From assembly GCF_008122525.1 (NCBI RefSeq), contig NZ_VSRV01000001.1, positions 186,001 through 250,000 of the forward strand: a DNA stretch of 64,000 nt, written 5' to 3'. Positions 34,602 to 44,397 of the stretch are shown piece after piece. The notes below the pieces were generated by a model. The model saw only the letters and a list, made by a program, of their open reading frames with translations, ran no database searches and was not told where the DNA came from. A program made the position numbers and the translations under genes. The first letter of the stretch is position 1; every line of letters starts with the position of its first letter. This stretch comes from Marinomonas sp. IMCC 4694. GTDB taxonomy: Bacteria; Pseudomonadota; Gammaproteobacteria; Pseudomonadales; Marinomonadaceae.

Positions 34602-34634
34602 AAAAGTCATCCGTATTCAATGCGGATGACTTTT
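34602..34634. terminator. Bidirectional terminator downstream of the aldehyde dehydrogenase gene
   Basis: AAAAGTCATCCG (34602-34613) pairs perfectly with CGGATGACTTTT (34623-34634). On the minus strand the hairpin is followed by a T-run. It terminates the 36.9-34.7 kb transcript. Confidence 0.9.
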
Positions 34635-34657
34635 GTCGTTGTATTACTCAAGCTTTG

Positions 34658-36106
34658 TTAGAACGGGTAATGTTGGCTCGGATCTTCTATGGTAATCCAG
34701 CGCAAATCGGTGAATTCTGCAATGCCGGCTTTGCCGCCAAAGCGGCCGTAACCAGAATCCCCAATACCGCCAAAAGGCATGTGAGGTTCATCGGCTAAGG
34801 TTGGGCCATTAATATGGCAAATACCACTTTTAATCGCGTTAGCGCAGGCCAAGGCACGATTAATGTCTTGAGAAAATACCGCTGCCGACAAACCGTATTC
34901 GCTATCGTTTGCGACGTTAATGGCTTCTTCATCTCCATTGACACGAATAATAGATTTGACAGGACCAAAGCTTTCTTCGTTATAAATACGCATGCCACTA
35001 GTGACACCGTCGAGTAGCGTGGCAGAAAACATGGAACCATCATTGTTGCCACCACAGGCTAGTGTGGCGCCCTTGGCAACGGCGTCATTGATCAACGTAT
35101 GCATTTTATCTGAGACTTCAGGGTTTACTAACGAACCTAGTACCACAGAATCACGAGGATTTCCCCAAGGTAGTTTAGACGCTCTGGCCACCAACTTTTC
35201 AACAAACTCATCGGCAATTTTCACATCAACGATGACACGTTCCGTCGACATGCAGATTTGTCCTTGATTCATGAAGGCACCAAAAACAGCGGCATTCACG
35301 GCGCCGTCAATATCCGCATCGGACAATACAACCAAGGGTGCTTTACCGCCAAGTTCCAGTAGGGCAGGTTTCAGGTTTTCGCCAGCCAGTCGACCGATAA
35401 TACGTCCTACAGGGCTAGAGCCAGTAAAATTCACATGACGAACTTCCGGTGCTTCGATCAGGGCTTTCACGACGCTTGATGCGTCACTTGGATCATTGGA
35501 TATTAGGTTGACCACACCTGCAGGAAAGCCTGCTTCTAGGAAACAATCGATGATTAATCGATGAGTCAGAGGGCAAAGCTCCGAGCTTTTAAAGATCACC
35601 GTATTACCGCACGCAAGAGGCGTCGCTATTGACCGAGCACCTAAAATAATAGGGGCGTTCCACGGTGCAATCGCCAAACAAACGCCTTTTGGTTTGTTCA
35701 CCGACATCGCTAACGTGCCAGGTTTATTAGAAGGAATCACTTCGCCGCCAATTTGAGTAGTCAAAGCCGCCGCTTCACGAATGTGACCTGCGGCCAACAT
35801 GACGTTAAACCCAGCCCAGGGTTTTGTTGCGCCTGTTTCGGTAATCATCGCTGTGATAAAGTCGTCTTGTTTGGACTCCATTATGTCCGCGGCTTTATTT
35901 AATAAATTGCGACGTTCTATCGGACCGGTTTTCGCCCACGCGGGAAAAGCGTTTTGCGCCGCTCTAGTAGTAGAGGTAACATCGTCTAGTGTCGCAGCGG
36001 CGGATACCGAGGCGACAGCGCCAGTGATTGGGTCTAAGCGTGTATATTCTTTATGGTTACTGGCTGCAAGGTCATTTCCACCAATACTTAATAAAACACT
36101 CATCAT
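34658..36106 (-). CDS. Aldehyde dehydrogenase (aromatic-aldehyde type)
   Basis: 482 aa. The ALDH fold is complete: oxyanion Asn in APWNAP (about 150), catalytic Glu in LELGGKAP (about 251) and nucleophile Cys in NQGQICMSTER (about 285). It resembles salicylaldehyde/vanillin dehydrogenases. It oxidises an aldehyde to the acid with NAD(P)+. It is last in an operon with an SDR and a Liv-type importer, and is a paralogue of the ALDH at 41.7-43.1 kb. An alternative start is the second Met. Confidence 0.92.
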   Translation of the reverse strand: MMSVLLSIGGNDLAASNHKEYTRLDPITGAVASVSAAATLDDVTSTTRAAQNAFPAWAKTGPIERRNLLNKAADIMESKQDDFITAMITETGATKPWAGFNVMLAAGHIREAAALTTQIGGEVIPSNKPGTLAMSVNKPKGVCLAIAPWNAPIILGARSIATPLACGNTVIFKSSELCPLTHRLIIDCFLEAGFPAGVVNLISNDPSDASSVVKALIEAPEVRHVNFTGSSPVGRIIGRLAGENLKPALLELGGKAPLVVLSDADIDGAVNAAVFGAFMNQGQICMSTERVIVDVKIADEFVEKLVARASKLPWGNPRDSVVLGSLVNPEVSDKMHTLINDAVAKGATLACGGNNDGSMFSATLLDGVTSGMRIYNEESFGPVKSIIRVNGDEEAINVANDSEYGLSAAVFSQDINRALACANAIKSGICHINGPTLADEPHMPFGGIGDSGYGRFGGKAGIAEFTDLRWITIEDPSQHYPF

Positions 36107-36119
36107 GTACTTCCTTACC

Positions 36120-36905
36120 CTATAGGTTTAATTCTTCAATAGTGACGGAGGCTTCTAAGCCACCATCCGTTGCAATGTTATTGCCATTTACCCAACGTGC
36201 TGCGTCTGAACAAAGGAACAAGATAACCGGCGCGATGTCAGCTGGCGCTCCTGCACGACCTACACGATCCACATCGGAATTGACGCGCTGATCACCAAGT
36301 ACTTGACGAAATTGTGTCAAGATTGGCGTTTCCACTGGGCCAGGAGAGACCGCATTCACTCGGATGTTTCGTGTTTTAAACATGGGTTGATGTGCGGCCA
36401 ACATAGTCCAAACCAAGAGTATTTCTTTTGAAATGGGGTAACCAAGTTCATTGGGTATTGTAAAGTCCTCCATCAGTTTACTTGGCTCTGGGAACCCGCT
36501 TAGCTTCGCAATCGCCGAGGCGCGCTGTGTGTTTTCACGCCAGCCGTATCCCGCCATAGATGCTACGTTAATAATGCTGCCACCCGTTCGAATTTTGGTT
36601 GCTAAGCCTTCGGACAGCGCTTTTAAACCAAAGAAATTAATCGCTAACGTAAGTGCCGCGCCACCAGTACCTGAAACACCAGCGACATTGCACAGCGCAT
36701 CGATTCCATCTGGAAGCGCATTGACGATCTCATTCACGCCTGCTTGAGTCGAAATGTCACCTTGCAAAAACGTACCGATTGAATGGTTTGGTTTGACAAC
36801 ATCGATGCCGATAACATCAGCTCCCATGTGCGCTGCAAGCTCTGCGGTACGTTGACCAATACCACTGGCAACCCCTGTCACAACGATTGTTTTTCCGAAT
36901 AACAT
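36120..36905 (-). CDS. SDR dehydrogenase, coniferyl-alcohol-dehydrogenase-like
   Basis: 261 aa from the ATG at 36905 (AAGGAG upstream). The longer frame upstream overlaps the permease gene and is not used. The cofactor loop is TGVASGIG (10-17), with the NVAG-type motif LCNVAGV, catalytic Ser116, Tyr156 and Lys160 (YxxxK), and the family-typical insert around GYGWREN. It resembles CalA-type coniferyl-alcohol dehydrogenases and 3-alpha-hydroxysteroid SDRs. It probably oxidises the alcohol whose aldehyde product the neighbouring ALDH uses. Confidence 0.87.
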   Translation of the reverse strand: MLFGKTIVVTGVASGIGQRTAELAAHMGADVIGIDVVKPNHSIGTFLQGDISTQAGVNEIVNALPDGIDALCNVAGVSGTGGAALTLAINFFGLKALSEGLATKIRTGGSIINVASMAGYGWRENTQRASAIAKLSGFPEPSKLMEDFTIPNELGYPISKEILLVWTMLAAHQPMFKTRNIRVNAVSPGPVETPILTQFRQVLGDQRVNSDVDRVGRAGAPADIAPVILFLCSDAARWVNGNNIATDGGLEASVTIEELNL

Positions 36906-36915
36906 AATAATCTCC

Positions 36916-37920
36916 TTATGTGTTTTTAGATTTTGTATCGATAACCAATCCGGCAACTTGGTAGCCAACCGGAATCAAGCTAATACCTAAACGGCTTTCA
37001 ATAGCACCCCAAATGCCTTTTGGTAAGAATAGCGAGCACAGCATGGCAACTGCGCCCAAGCCGACGAGATACCAAACACCCGTATCGGCAAACCAGGTTT
37101 CTACTGCAAAGAACAGCAATGCGCCTAAGATGGCACCTTCAAACCGGCCTAATCCACCCACGAGTACCATGAAGATCATGTACGCCGTCCATTGCACCGA
37201 GAAGTAAGCTTTAGGTTGGAAAGACGACGCTTGAGCAAGCCACAATGCGCCCGCTAACGCTGTACCGAATGCAGCAAAAATGAAAAACCATCTTTTGACT
37301 TTTTCTGCATCCACACCAATAGAATCTGCGGCTTCTTCGTTGTCTCGAATAGCTTGCATAGCGATACCAGCACGAGAGCGAAGAATAAAGAACAAACCCA
37401 ATAACAACCCTGACATGCCAAGCAGCGCGGAGAGATAAATCAATGTACGGCGAATCTCTATGTCAAATTGGTTGAGTGCGATTAATGAAATACCCGTTTC
37501 ACCTTGAATTAAGGGGTCAAGGTTCACCAATAAGTGACCGATAGAAGCAAGCACCCACATGCCGATGGCAAATTCGCCCGCTTTCAGTTTCAGCATGAAA
37601 GTTGAAATAGGCCAACTGAGTAATCCAACCAAACACGCCGAGATTAACAAGGCCGAAAAAGGGGAAATACCCAAATTAGTAATACGAATCGTGGCGTAAG
37701 CCCCTAAGCCAAAAAACAATTGCTGACCGATTGAAATCAAGCCACCAAAGCCCGCCAGTGTGTTCCACATCGCCGCCATTATGATGTAAATGAAGAGCAC
37801 GGTTAGGCGTTCCATGACGTTATTTGACGCCAGCATGGGCATTATGAACAGGGCAATAAACAAGACAACGAGGATGAAAATGATCGCCTTTGAATAGGCA
37901 TTTGAACGTTTGATTTTCAT
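36916..37920 (-). CDS. Branched-chain amino acid-type ABC permease LivM
   Basis: 334 aa, about nine or ten membrane segments, with the LivM signature AIRDNEEAADSIGVDAEKVKRWFF and LVGGLGRFEGAILGALLF. It forms the membrane channel with LivH, encoded just upstream and overlapping by 4 bp. In a catabolic cluster without leucine genes, Liv-type systems often import aromatic acids, which fits the enzymes here. Confidence 0.92.
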   Translation of the reverse strand: MKIKRSNAYSKAIIFILVVLFIALFIMPMLASNNVMERLTVLFIYIIMAAMWNTLAGFGGLISIGQQLFFGLGAYATIRITNLGISPFSALLISACLVGLLSWPISTFMLKLKAGEFAIGMWVLASIGHLLVNLDPLIQGETGISLIALNQFDIEIRRTLIYLSALLGMSGLLLGLFFILRSRAGIAMQAIRDNEEAADSIGVDAEKVKRWFFIFAAFGTALAGALWLAQASSFQPKAYFSVQWTAYMIFMVLVGGLGRFEGAILGALLFFAVETWFADTGVWYLVGLGAVAMLCSLFLPKGIWGAIESRLGISLIPVGYQVAGLVIDTKSKNT

Positions 37921-38822
37921 AGGGTATCTCCCTTATGACGACGTTTAACTAGCCAGTGTTTGAAAGAGAAAGCATCGCTATTGAGAGAGACTCGGGCAAA
38001 CAAAAATATCAAGAAGATCAAATGCCCACCTAATAAAAAACCTTGTGGATGAATGAGTGCGCCGACACTTTGTGCAATCGCCAAAATAATGCCGCCCATG
38101 AACACGCCCCACAAAGAGCCTGCGCCACCAATGATGGTTGCTTCAAAAGCAAACAAGAGTTGAGGGCCACCAGCATACGCATCAAAAGTGCCACGTAAAC
38201 CAAGTGCTGTACCAGAAATGGCCACGGTCATCATGGCAATGGCGGCGGATATACCCGCAATTTTTCGGGCGTCTATTCCCACTAATCCGGCGGTTTCTGG
38301 GTCGAATGCGGTGGCTCGTATTTGACGTCCAAGCGGTGTAAAGCGCAGCACCAGATCCAATCCACCGATCACGACAATGGCGGTGAGCAAAACGATGACA
38401 GGAAGTTTGCCAATCCATAAGCCAAAAATCTCGTAAGAATCCCAACTTAAATCGCCAAGGTAGGGCGCCAGTGAACGGGTATTGGCACCAAATTGTTGGA
38501 ACAGTAAATTGTCGATTACAATGGCGAGGCCAAAGGTCGTTAGAACCGGTAACAGTTCTCCGCCTTTTGTTGCTCGCTCTAAGATAACGCGTTGCAGTAA
38601 CAATCCCACCACCGCCATAATCGGAAGTATCATGAGTACGGAAATAAAGGGAGATAGCGCAAAGGCATCCGTAATTTCCCAGACTAAATACGCGCTTAAA
38701 ATGGCCAATGAACCATGAGCAAGGTTGATGATTCGCATTACCTGAAACATAAACGCTAAACCGCAGGCGACTAAGGCGTAATAGCCGCCGAGCAAGATGG
38801 CTTGTACCAGACTATTGATCAT
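37917..38822 (-). CDS. Branched-chain amino acid-type ABC permease LivH
   Basis: 301 aa, hydrophobic with about eight membrane segments. The LivH features are MRIINLAHGSLAILSAYL, IRATAFDPETAGLVGIDARKI and the GGAGSLWGVFMGG loop. It pairs with LivM; gene overlaps on both sides (4 bp each) show one transcript. Confidence 0.93.
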   Translation of the reverse strand: MINSLVQAILLGGYYALVACGLAFMFQVMRIINLAHGSLAILSAYLVWEITDAFALSPFISVLMILPIMAVVGLLLQRVILERATKGGELLPVLTTFGLAIVIDNLLFQQFGANTRSLAPYLGDLSWDSYEIFGLWIGKLPVIVLLTAIVVIGGLDLVLRFTPLGRQIRATAFDPETAGLVGIDARKIAGISAAIAMMTVAISGTALGLRGTFDAYAGGPQLLFAFEATIIGGAGSLWGVFMGGIILAIAQSVGALIHPQGFLLGGHLIFLIFLFARVSLNSDAFSFKHWLVKRRHKGDTL

Positions 38823-39538
38823 GAAGCCTCCTGCAATGTGGTTTTATTCAGGCCAAAATAGGCTTGGGTGATTTCATCACGATGGGTATCGGTGGTTAGC
38901 TTATCGAGTACGATACGGCCTTCCAGTATGCAAATAGCTCGCTGAGAAAAGGTAATGGCACGTTCTAGATCTTGTTCGACCAATAAAATAGTGGTGCCAG
39001 CGCCTCGTAAACTTTCGATCGAGGCATACACTTGATTGACGACCAGAGGCGACAATCCCAAACTCACTTCGTCTAAAATCAGCAGTTCAGGATTAGACAT
39101 GAGTGCGCGGCCAATGGCCGTTGCTTGTTGCTCGCCACCAGATAAACTCCCCGTTTTAGAATATCGACGTTTCACCAAATTAGGAAAAGTGGTAAAAATG
39201 CGTTCGATATCCCAATCTCCTTGTCGCTGAACGGTCTTGCCCAGCAATAGGTTTTCTTCCACTGTCATATCGCTAAATAGACGTCGTCCTTCTGGGACGA
39301 GTGATAAACCTTGTTGAACGCGAGTGCTTGACGATGTATTGGTAATGTCTTGGCCTTTAAAAGACACCTGGCCTGAATAAATGGGTAAGGCACCCGCAAT
39401 GGCTTTGAGAAAAGTAGATTTGCCTGCGCCATTGGCGCCAATCAGCGAAACAATATCGCCTTGAGCGATCTCGATGGATACGCCTTGTACCGCCCGGAAC
39501 TGTCCGTAACGTACGTCTAAATTATTCACTGATAGCAT
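38819..39538 (-). CDS. ABC transporter ATP-binding protein LivF
   Basis: 239 aa with Walker A GANGAGKSTF (about 33), ABC signature LSGGEQQATAIGRAL and Walker B PELLILDEVSLGLSP. LivF-type ATPases are short and lack the LivG insert. Its start overlaps the livG end by 17 bp. Confidence 0.94.
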   Translation of the reverse strand: MLSVNNLDVRYGQFRAVQGVSIEIAQGDIVSLIGANGAGKSTFLKAIAGALPIYSGQVSFKGQDITNTSSSTRVQQGLSLVPEGRRLFSDMTVEENLLLGKTVQRQGDWDIERIFTTFPNLVKRRYSKTGSLSGGEQQATAIGRALMSNPELLILDEVSLGLSPLVVNQVYASIESLRGAGTTILLVEQDLERAITFSQRAICILEGRIVLDKLTTDTHRDEITQAYFGLNKTTLQEAS

Positions 39539-40271
39539 GATGTGCTCCTCCCATATACGCTTTCATGACCTGTTGATTTGACATGACATCGTCAGGCGAG
39601 CCTTGCGCAATGATGCGACCGCTGTCCATACAAATAAGCGTTTTGGCCACGCGCAATAAGATATGCACGATGTGCTCAATCCACACGATACCAATGCCGC
39701 GTTCACGCAGTGTCAGAATAGTATCCACCAGTTGCAAGGCTTCCGCGTCGGTTAAACCGCCACCGATTTCGTCTAAAAACAACAACTTTGGTTGAGTCGC
39801 GAGCGCCCGAGCCAGTTCTAAGCGTTTGCGGTCGAGCAGGCCAATGCTGTCGGCTTCACGGTTTGCTAATGGCAACATGCCACACAGTTTGATCGATTCA
39901 AGAGCGATGTCGTAGGCTTCTTCACGGTTGCTGGTGGCAGAATGAATGGCCGCCACAAAAACATTTTCAAACACGCTAATGCCAGAAAAAGGTTTCGGGA
40001 TTTGGTGTGTTCTCACTAAGCCTTGCTTGGCTCGTTGTCGTGCTGGGTGGTGAGTAATGTCTTGATCATTGAGTTTTATCAGACCACTGGTGGGTGATTG
40101 AGCACCAGACAGCACGCTTAATAGGGTAGATTTCCCAGCGCCATTAGGTCCAACGATGCCAATGGCATCGTTGGTGTCCATGGTGAAATCAATTCCATTC
40201 AGCACTTGTACGCGACCGAAAGACTTATGAATCTCAGTCGCTTGTAGTTGTGAGTATGGGGTTATTATCAC
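39522..40271 (-). CDS. ABC transporter ATP-binding protein LivG
   Basis: 249 aa with Walker A GPNGAGKSTL (about 41), a LivG-type insert after it (QGLVRTHQIPKPF), and Walker B PKLLFLDEIGGGLTDAE. The usual LSGGQ signature is not clear: the LLDRKRLELARAL segment takes that position, as in many LivG-like subunits. It sits 13 bp downstream of the binding-protein gene. Confidence 0.92.
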   Translation of the reverse strand: MIITPYSQLQATEIHKSFGRVQVLNGIDFTMDTNDAIGIVGPNGAGKSTLLSVLSGAQSPTSGLIKLNDQDITHHPARQRAKQGLVRTHQIPKPFSGISVFENVFVAAIHSATSNREEAYDIALESIKLCGMLPLANREADSIGLLDRKRLELARALATQPKLLFLDEIGGGLTDAEALQLVDTILTLRERGIGIVWIEHIVHILLRVAKTLICMDSGRIIAQGSPDDVMSNQQVMKAYMGGAHHAISE

Positions 40272-40284
40272 GATAGCGTTCCTA

Positions 40285-41580
40285 TTAATGATTGTACTGA
40301 AGAAGCTTATGAGTCACTGGGACATTCGGATCAGTAACGTTTTCTGTGATCACATAGTCGAGTTTGAATTCCCCCGTGCCTTTTATCCACTGCGAGCCAA
40401 TGATTGGGCCGTGTGCAACGTTTGGTACTGGGCCTGAAGTGAAGTCAACTTGACCGCCAATTGTCGTGACGTTGAGCTTTGCAATGGCATCCCGCACCGC
40501 GGTTTTAGACAAAGGGTTTGACGCTTGTTTCAGTGCTTCTGTGCCGGCATCAAATAAAGACAGTGTGGCGCCAAGTTGTTGAGTCCATTGTTCGCCCGTT
40601 TGCTTTTCCCATAGATTGGCCAACGCTTCTCCATTTTGACCCGTTAATGGGGACGTGTAGGGGAAGGTTTTGTGCCAATAAGCGGCAGACGCAATTTTCG
40701 GCCCTAACGATCCCAAAACTTCAATATCAGAGGGGAAGAGCCCAGTTTTGGCGATCTGGATGATTTTGATTTGACGATGCAGGCCCTGTTGCGCGGCTTG
40801 TCGCCAGAAGGCAGCAAAATCCGGTGGAATAGGAAAAGAGTTGATGATCTCGACACCTTCGGATTTAAACAGCGCGATTTGGCTGGAAAAATCTGACGTA
40901 CCTGTTTCGTAAGCACCTGGATCAATCACTGTATAACCCGCTTTTTCAATTCGTGGTTTGAGCACCGCACGAATGGCGTTGCCATCAGCATCGTTCGGAT
41001 ACATCACGCCGACTTTTTTATTGGTATCGATTAAGGACCATTGAGAAAGGTAAGTGCGATAAAATTCGTCTGTGCCAAATCCAAAATGATACGTCCATTT
41101 AAATGGGCTGGCTTCGCCGGGCTTTGCACCGCGTCCGTAATACCAAGCTTCCCAAGGCATAACGGTTGAAATAAAAGGAATACCTGCGGCTTCACTGGCA
41201 TCGGCAACAGGGTTGATCACTTCTGGTGTTGAAATCGCCAACATCAAATCCACATCTTGGTTAATCAACTCTTTGGCAAGTTGCGACGCCCGTGCTGGGT
41301 CCGACTGACTATCACGATCAATAATTTCTACCTGATAGTGCTTGCCTGCTACTGTCATTCCATTCGCTAAAGCAAGGCGCGCTTGCTCTAAAACAAAACC
41401 ATCCGTTTTACCAAAACTGGCCAAAGGGCCGGTTCTTGGACTAATAAAACCGATGCGAATGGTGTCGTCATCTTGCGCTGCGAGCATCTGACCGGACCAT
41501 ACCAAGCTGCTGGCGGTGACGGCACACAACATGAGCTTAGTGAAATTTGGCGCAAAGGGGGCTAATAGACGTGCTTTCAT
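40285..41580 (-). CDS. Liv-type periplasmic substrate-binding protein
   Basis: 431 aa. A signal peptide ends near MLAAQ (about residue 35), and the type-I binding fold starts at IRIGFISPRTGPLASFGKTDGFVLEQ. It has the hinge and pocket features of LivJ/AmiC-like proteins. It captures the substrate for LivFGHM. Linked enzymes point to an aromatic or phenolic compound rather than leucine; that is inference. Confidence 0.9.
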   Translation of the reverse strand: MKARLLAPFAPNFTKLMLCAVTASSLVWSGQMLAAQDDDTIRIGFISPRTGPLASFGKTDGFVLEQARLALANGMTVAGKHYQVEIIDRDSQSDPARASQLAKELINQDVDLMLAISTPEVINPVADASEAAGIPFISTVMPWEAWYYGRGAKPGEASPFKWTYHFGFGTDEFYRTYLSQWSLIDTNKKVGVMYPNDADGNAIRAVLKPRIEKAGYTVIDPGAYETGTSDFSSQIALFKSEGVEIINSFPIPPDFAAFWRQAAQQGLHRQIKIIQIAKTGLFPSDIEVLGSLGPKIASAAYWHKTFPYTSPLTGQNGEALANLWEKQTGEQWTQQLGATLSLFDAGTEALKQASNPLSKTAVRDAIAKLNVTTIGGQVDFTSGPVPNVAHGPIIGSQWIKGTGEFKLDYVITENVTDPNVPVTHKLLQYNH

Positions 41581-41662
41581 AAGAACCTCTTTTTATTTTT
41601 GTTGTTTGAATAGTTTGTCTTGAATCGCGTTACTTAGAATGGTTCAAGTTGGGTTAGAAAAA

Positions 41663-43120
41663 TCAGGGAGGAGCGACAGTAATCCATCGCACTTCGGTGA
41701 ATTCGTCGACGCACGCATCACCGCCAAAACGACCATATCCACTTGACTTGAGTCCACCAAATGGCATAGCGGGATCGTCTTTTACCGTGGCAGAATTGAT
41801 GTGACACATACCGGATTCGACACGGTTCGCCATGACTTTGGCGAGCGTAAGATCTTTGGTGAAGATGGACGCGGCAAGCCCATACTCACAGTTATTAGCG
41901 ACGGTAATGGCTTCTTCTGCGGAATCGACTCGATAAATGCCCGCGATTGGTCCAAAGCATTCTTCTGAGTAAATGCGCATCATCGGTGTAATGTGGTCCA
42001 GTAAAGTGGCATCAATAAATTGCCCTCTACGAGGTGTGCCAGTGAGTAATGTGGCACCTTTATCCAGAGCGTCTTCGATTAGAGCCGATAAGCGAGAAGC
42101 AATAGAAGGGCTAGCAATCGGGCCAAGTTTAACGCCGTGACGTCGAGGGTCACCAGCGATAAGGTCGGCCATCATGTCTTTAAGAATACCAATGAATTCA
42201 TCCGCAATGACTTGCTCAACAATGATCCGGTCGGTGGCCATGCAGATTTGCCCCTGATTTAAAAAAGCACCATAAACCGCTTCTCTTGCGGCCAACTGTA
42301 GATCCGCGTCTTTTAAGACGATAAGAGGTGACTTACCACCAAGCTCTAAAAGGCAGCGCTTTAAGTGTTGGGCGGCAAGTCCTGCAATGATTTTTCCGAT
42401 ACGAGTTGAACCGGTAAAGTTAACGCGTCTTACCGATGGGTTCGCGATTAGGCTCGCAATTACCTCTTCTGAATGTTCTGGCGCATTGGTCATCACGGAA
42501 ATAACACCATTCGGAACACCTGCTTCATGCAATAATTCGGCGATGAGCGAGTGCGTCGCAGGGGACAGTTCTGACGCTTTTAAAATGACGCAGTTACCAA
42601 AGGCCAATGGAAATACCACGGCGCGCATTGCCAATACAATCGGTGCATTCCAAGGCGCAATGGCAAGGCAAACGCCAACAGGTTGGCGAACAGTGTATGA
42701 GTTTTCATTTTCGGTCTGGGCGGAAGGGTATCTGAGTGCCAGTTCTACGGCGGCTTCAATGGCTTCTGCCGCTACTTTTATATTGAAATCAACCCATTCA
42801 TGGATGGCGCCAATTTCTTTTAACATCAATTGAGCAAAGCGATCTCGATATTTCGGCATGAGAGATTTTGCATGACGAAGAATACGAGCTCGTTCGGTCA
42901 CATCCGTGGATGACCACTTGGCAAAATTGGCTGCCGCTATTGACGCCATGTGTTCTGCGTCTTCGAGTCGACCACAAGCGGCGCGAGAAGCGACGAGATC
43001 TGTACTTGGGTCTAACCTGTCAAAATAACCTCCCGCAATGGCAGGAATAGAACGACCATCAATGAATAAATTGATTTCAGGTGCTGTTCTTAGGTCGATA
43101 TTGTTGTGGTTAAGACTCAA
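41663..43120 (-). CDS. Aldehyde dehydrogenase (second copy)
   Basis: 485 aa with the APWNAP, LELGGKSP (catalytic Glu) and NQGQICMATDR (catalytic Cys) motifs. It is a clear paralogue of the ALDH at 34.7-36.1 kb; both have the IGDSGYGRFGG/LKSSGYGRFGG C-terminal region. It is probably first in the minus-strand cluster, 82 bp before the binding-protein gene, and next to a divergent AraC regulator. Two such enzymes may handle different chain lengths or ring substituents. Confidence 0.92.
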   Translation of the reverse strand: MSLNHNNIDLRTAPEINLFIDGRSIPAIAGGYFDRLDPSTDLVASRAACGRLEDAEHMASIAAANFAKWSSTDVTERARILRHAKSLMPKYRDRFAQLMLKEIGAIHEWVDFNIKVAAEAIEAAVELALRYPSAQTENENSYTVRQPVGVCLAIAPWNAPIVLAMRAVVFPLAFGNCVILKASELSPATHSLIAELLHEAGVPNGVISVMTNAPEHSEEVIASLIANPSVRRVNFTGSTRIGKIIAGLAAQHLKRCLLELGGKSPLIVLKDADLQLAAREAVYGAFLNQGQICMATDRIIVEQVIADEFIGILKDMMADLIAGDPRRHGVKLGPIASPSIASRLSALIEDALDKGATLLTGTPRRGQFIDATLLDHITPMMRIYSEECFGPIAGIYRVDSAEEAITVANNCEYGLAASIFTKDLTLAKVMANRVESGMCHINSATVKDDPAMPFGGLKSSGYGRFGGDACVDEFTEVRWITVAPP

Positions 43121-43268
43121 TTTTTCACCTTTACTATTATTAGATTTTTTGTAGGTAGCTGAGGATTTTTAAAAGATTAACAGCTAATTACGCTACCAGT
43201 ATGTCAATTTATGGATTAATATTGTTAATTTCTGGTTTATTTTGATGAGCTAACGGAAGAAAGCGCTT

Positions 43269-44156
43269 ATGCTGACAAACATTATTGGTTCCATGGTGCG
43301 TTTCGAAGCGATTCTGCCAGGTTTGCAATCTCGAATATTTAGCACGGGAAATGATAATTTCGCCGACTTTAATTTAATCGGTATTATTCAGCGTGGCGAC
43401 GTGTCGGTTTTGATGGAAGAGGTGCATCAGGTAACTGAGTCCTCCATATTTTGTATTCCACATAAGAAACAAGCCAAAGTGCTGGTGCCGCCAGGCAGTC
43501 AAATTTGGTTGTTAGGTTACAGTGATGAATTGATTTCCCTAGTGACAGGGTCGGATTTAGACAGCGCGAAGTTGGAAGTTTTAATGCGGCAGTTCACCAT
43601 TACGCATTGCGACAAAAAAGATATAGATGAGGCATTCTTACCGCTTTTACGCCTATTAAGCGCAGAGATAGACATAACAAAGAAGCGTTCACGAACGATA
43701 ATTTGCTCGATTATTCGCATCTTACTCATCAGTATTTATCGGCTGAGCAACATTGAATCTATGCGATTAACACACTCTCCAGACGAGCTGATCTTGCAAA
43801 AGTTTCGCCAATTAGTGGAAGTTGAATACAGGAACAGAAGGGTGGTTTCTTACTATTGTCAGGAACTGATTATGACCTACGATCGCTTACACTCCGTTTG
43901 CCAACGTAACCTCAAAAAAACCCCTTTGCAGCTGATTAATAACCGTGTTTTGATAGAAGCGACCTTGATATTGAAAAAATCATCGGATTCGGTACAAGCG
44001 ATTGCCAATAGCTTGGGGTACAACGATGCGAGTCAATTTAGTCATTTTTTCAAAAAAGAAACGGGGCTTTCTCCTAGCCAATTTAAACGGAATTATGCGG
44101 AAAAAAGCGTTGCTCAAACTAAACATGCAATACAAGACTTTTCCGACTGGCCTTAG
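43269..44156 (+). CDS. AraC-family transcriptional regulator
   Basis: 295 aa. The C-terminal 100 residues contain the two AraC HTH motifs: ELIMTYDRLHSVCQRNLKKTPLQLIN and the diagnostic IANSLGYNDASQFSHFFKKETGLSPSQFKR. The N-terminal domain is an AraC-ligand-binding-like region. It is divergent from the ALDH gene across 148 bp and so probably controls the catabolic/import cluster in response to its substrate. Confidence 0.92.
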   Translation: MLTNIIGSMVRFEAILPGLQSRIFSTGNDNFADFNLIGIIQRGDVSVLMEEVHQVTESSIFCIPHKKQAKVLVPPGSQIWLLGYSDELISLVTGSDLDSAKLEVLMRQFTITHCDKKDIDEAFLPLLRLLSAEIDITKKRSRTIICSIIRILLISIYRLSNIESMRLTHSPDELILQKFRQLVEVEYRNRRVVSYYCQELIMTYDRLHSVCQRNLKKTPLQLINNRVLIEATLILKKSSDSVQAIANSLGYNDASQFSHFFKKETGLSPSQFKRNYAEKSVAQTKHAIQDFSDWP

Positions 44157-44321
44157 TTAAAGCTGGGCTTAAAAAACATCAGAGATAAGCTTGGTTGCTA
44201 GGGAATATGCGATCAAGTTGGGTTGCGCGCATTAATATTCTAAAAAAGCCCAATAGCAGTCAGTAATTTGGCTGTTTTATTCCTTTTTGATCACTCAATT
44301 CGGCCATTAAGCCTGTTGTGG

Positions 44322-44397
44322 TTGAATTAGCCGGACACTTCAATAATGGATAATATCCAATTATTGAGGTGTAAAATGACTAAGCGTACTAACAAAC
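44322..44397 (+). mobile_element. Left-end fragment of an unidentified IS
   Basis: The sequence runs from ttagccggacacttc through a CAATAATGGATA/TATCC...TTATTG inverted repeat to a ribosome-binding site and ATG at 44376 (MTKRTNKP), the look of an IS end plus the first codons of an OrfA. It is cut after a few codons by the IS30-like piece. Confidence 0.4.
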
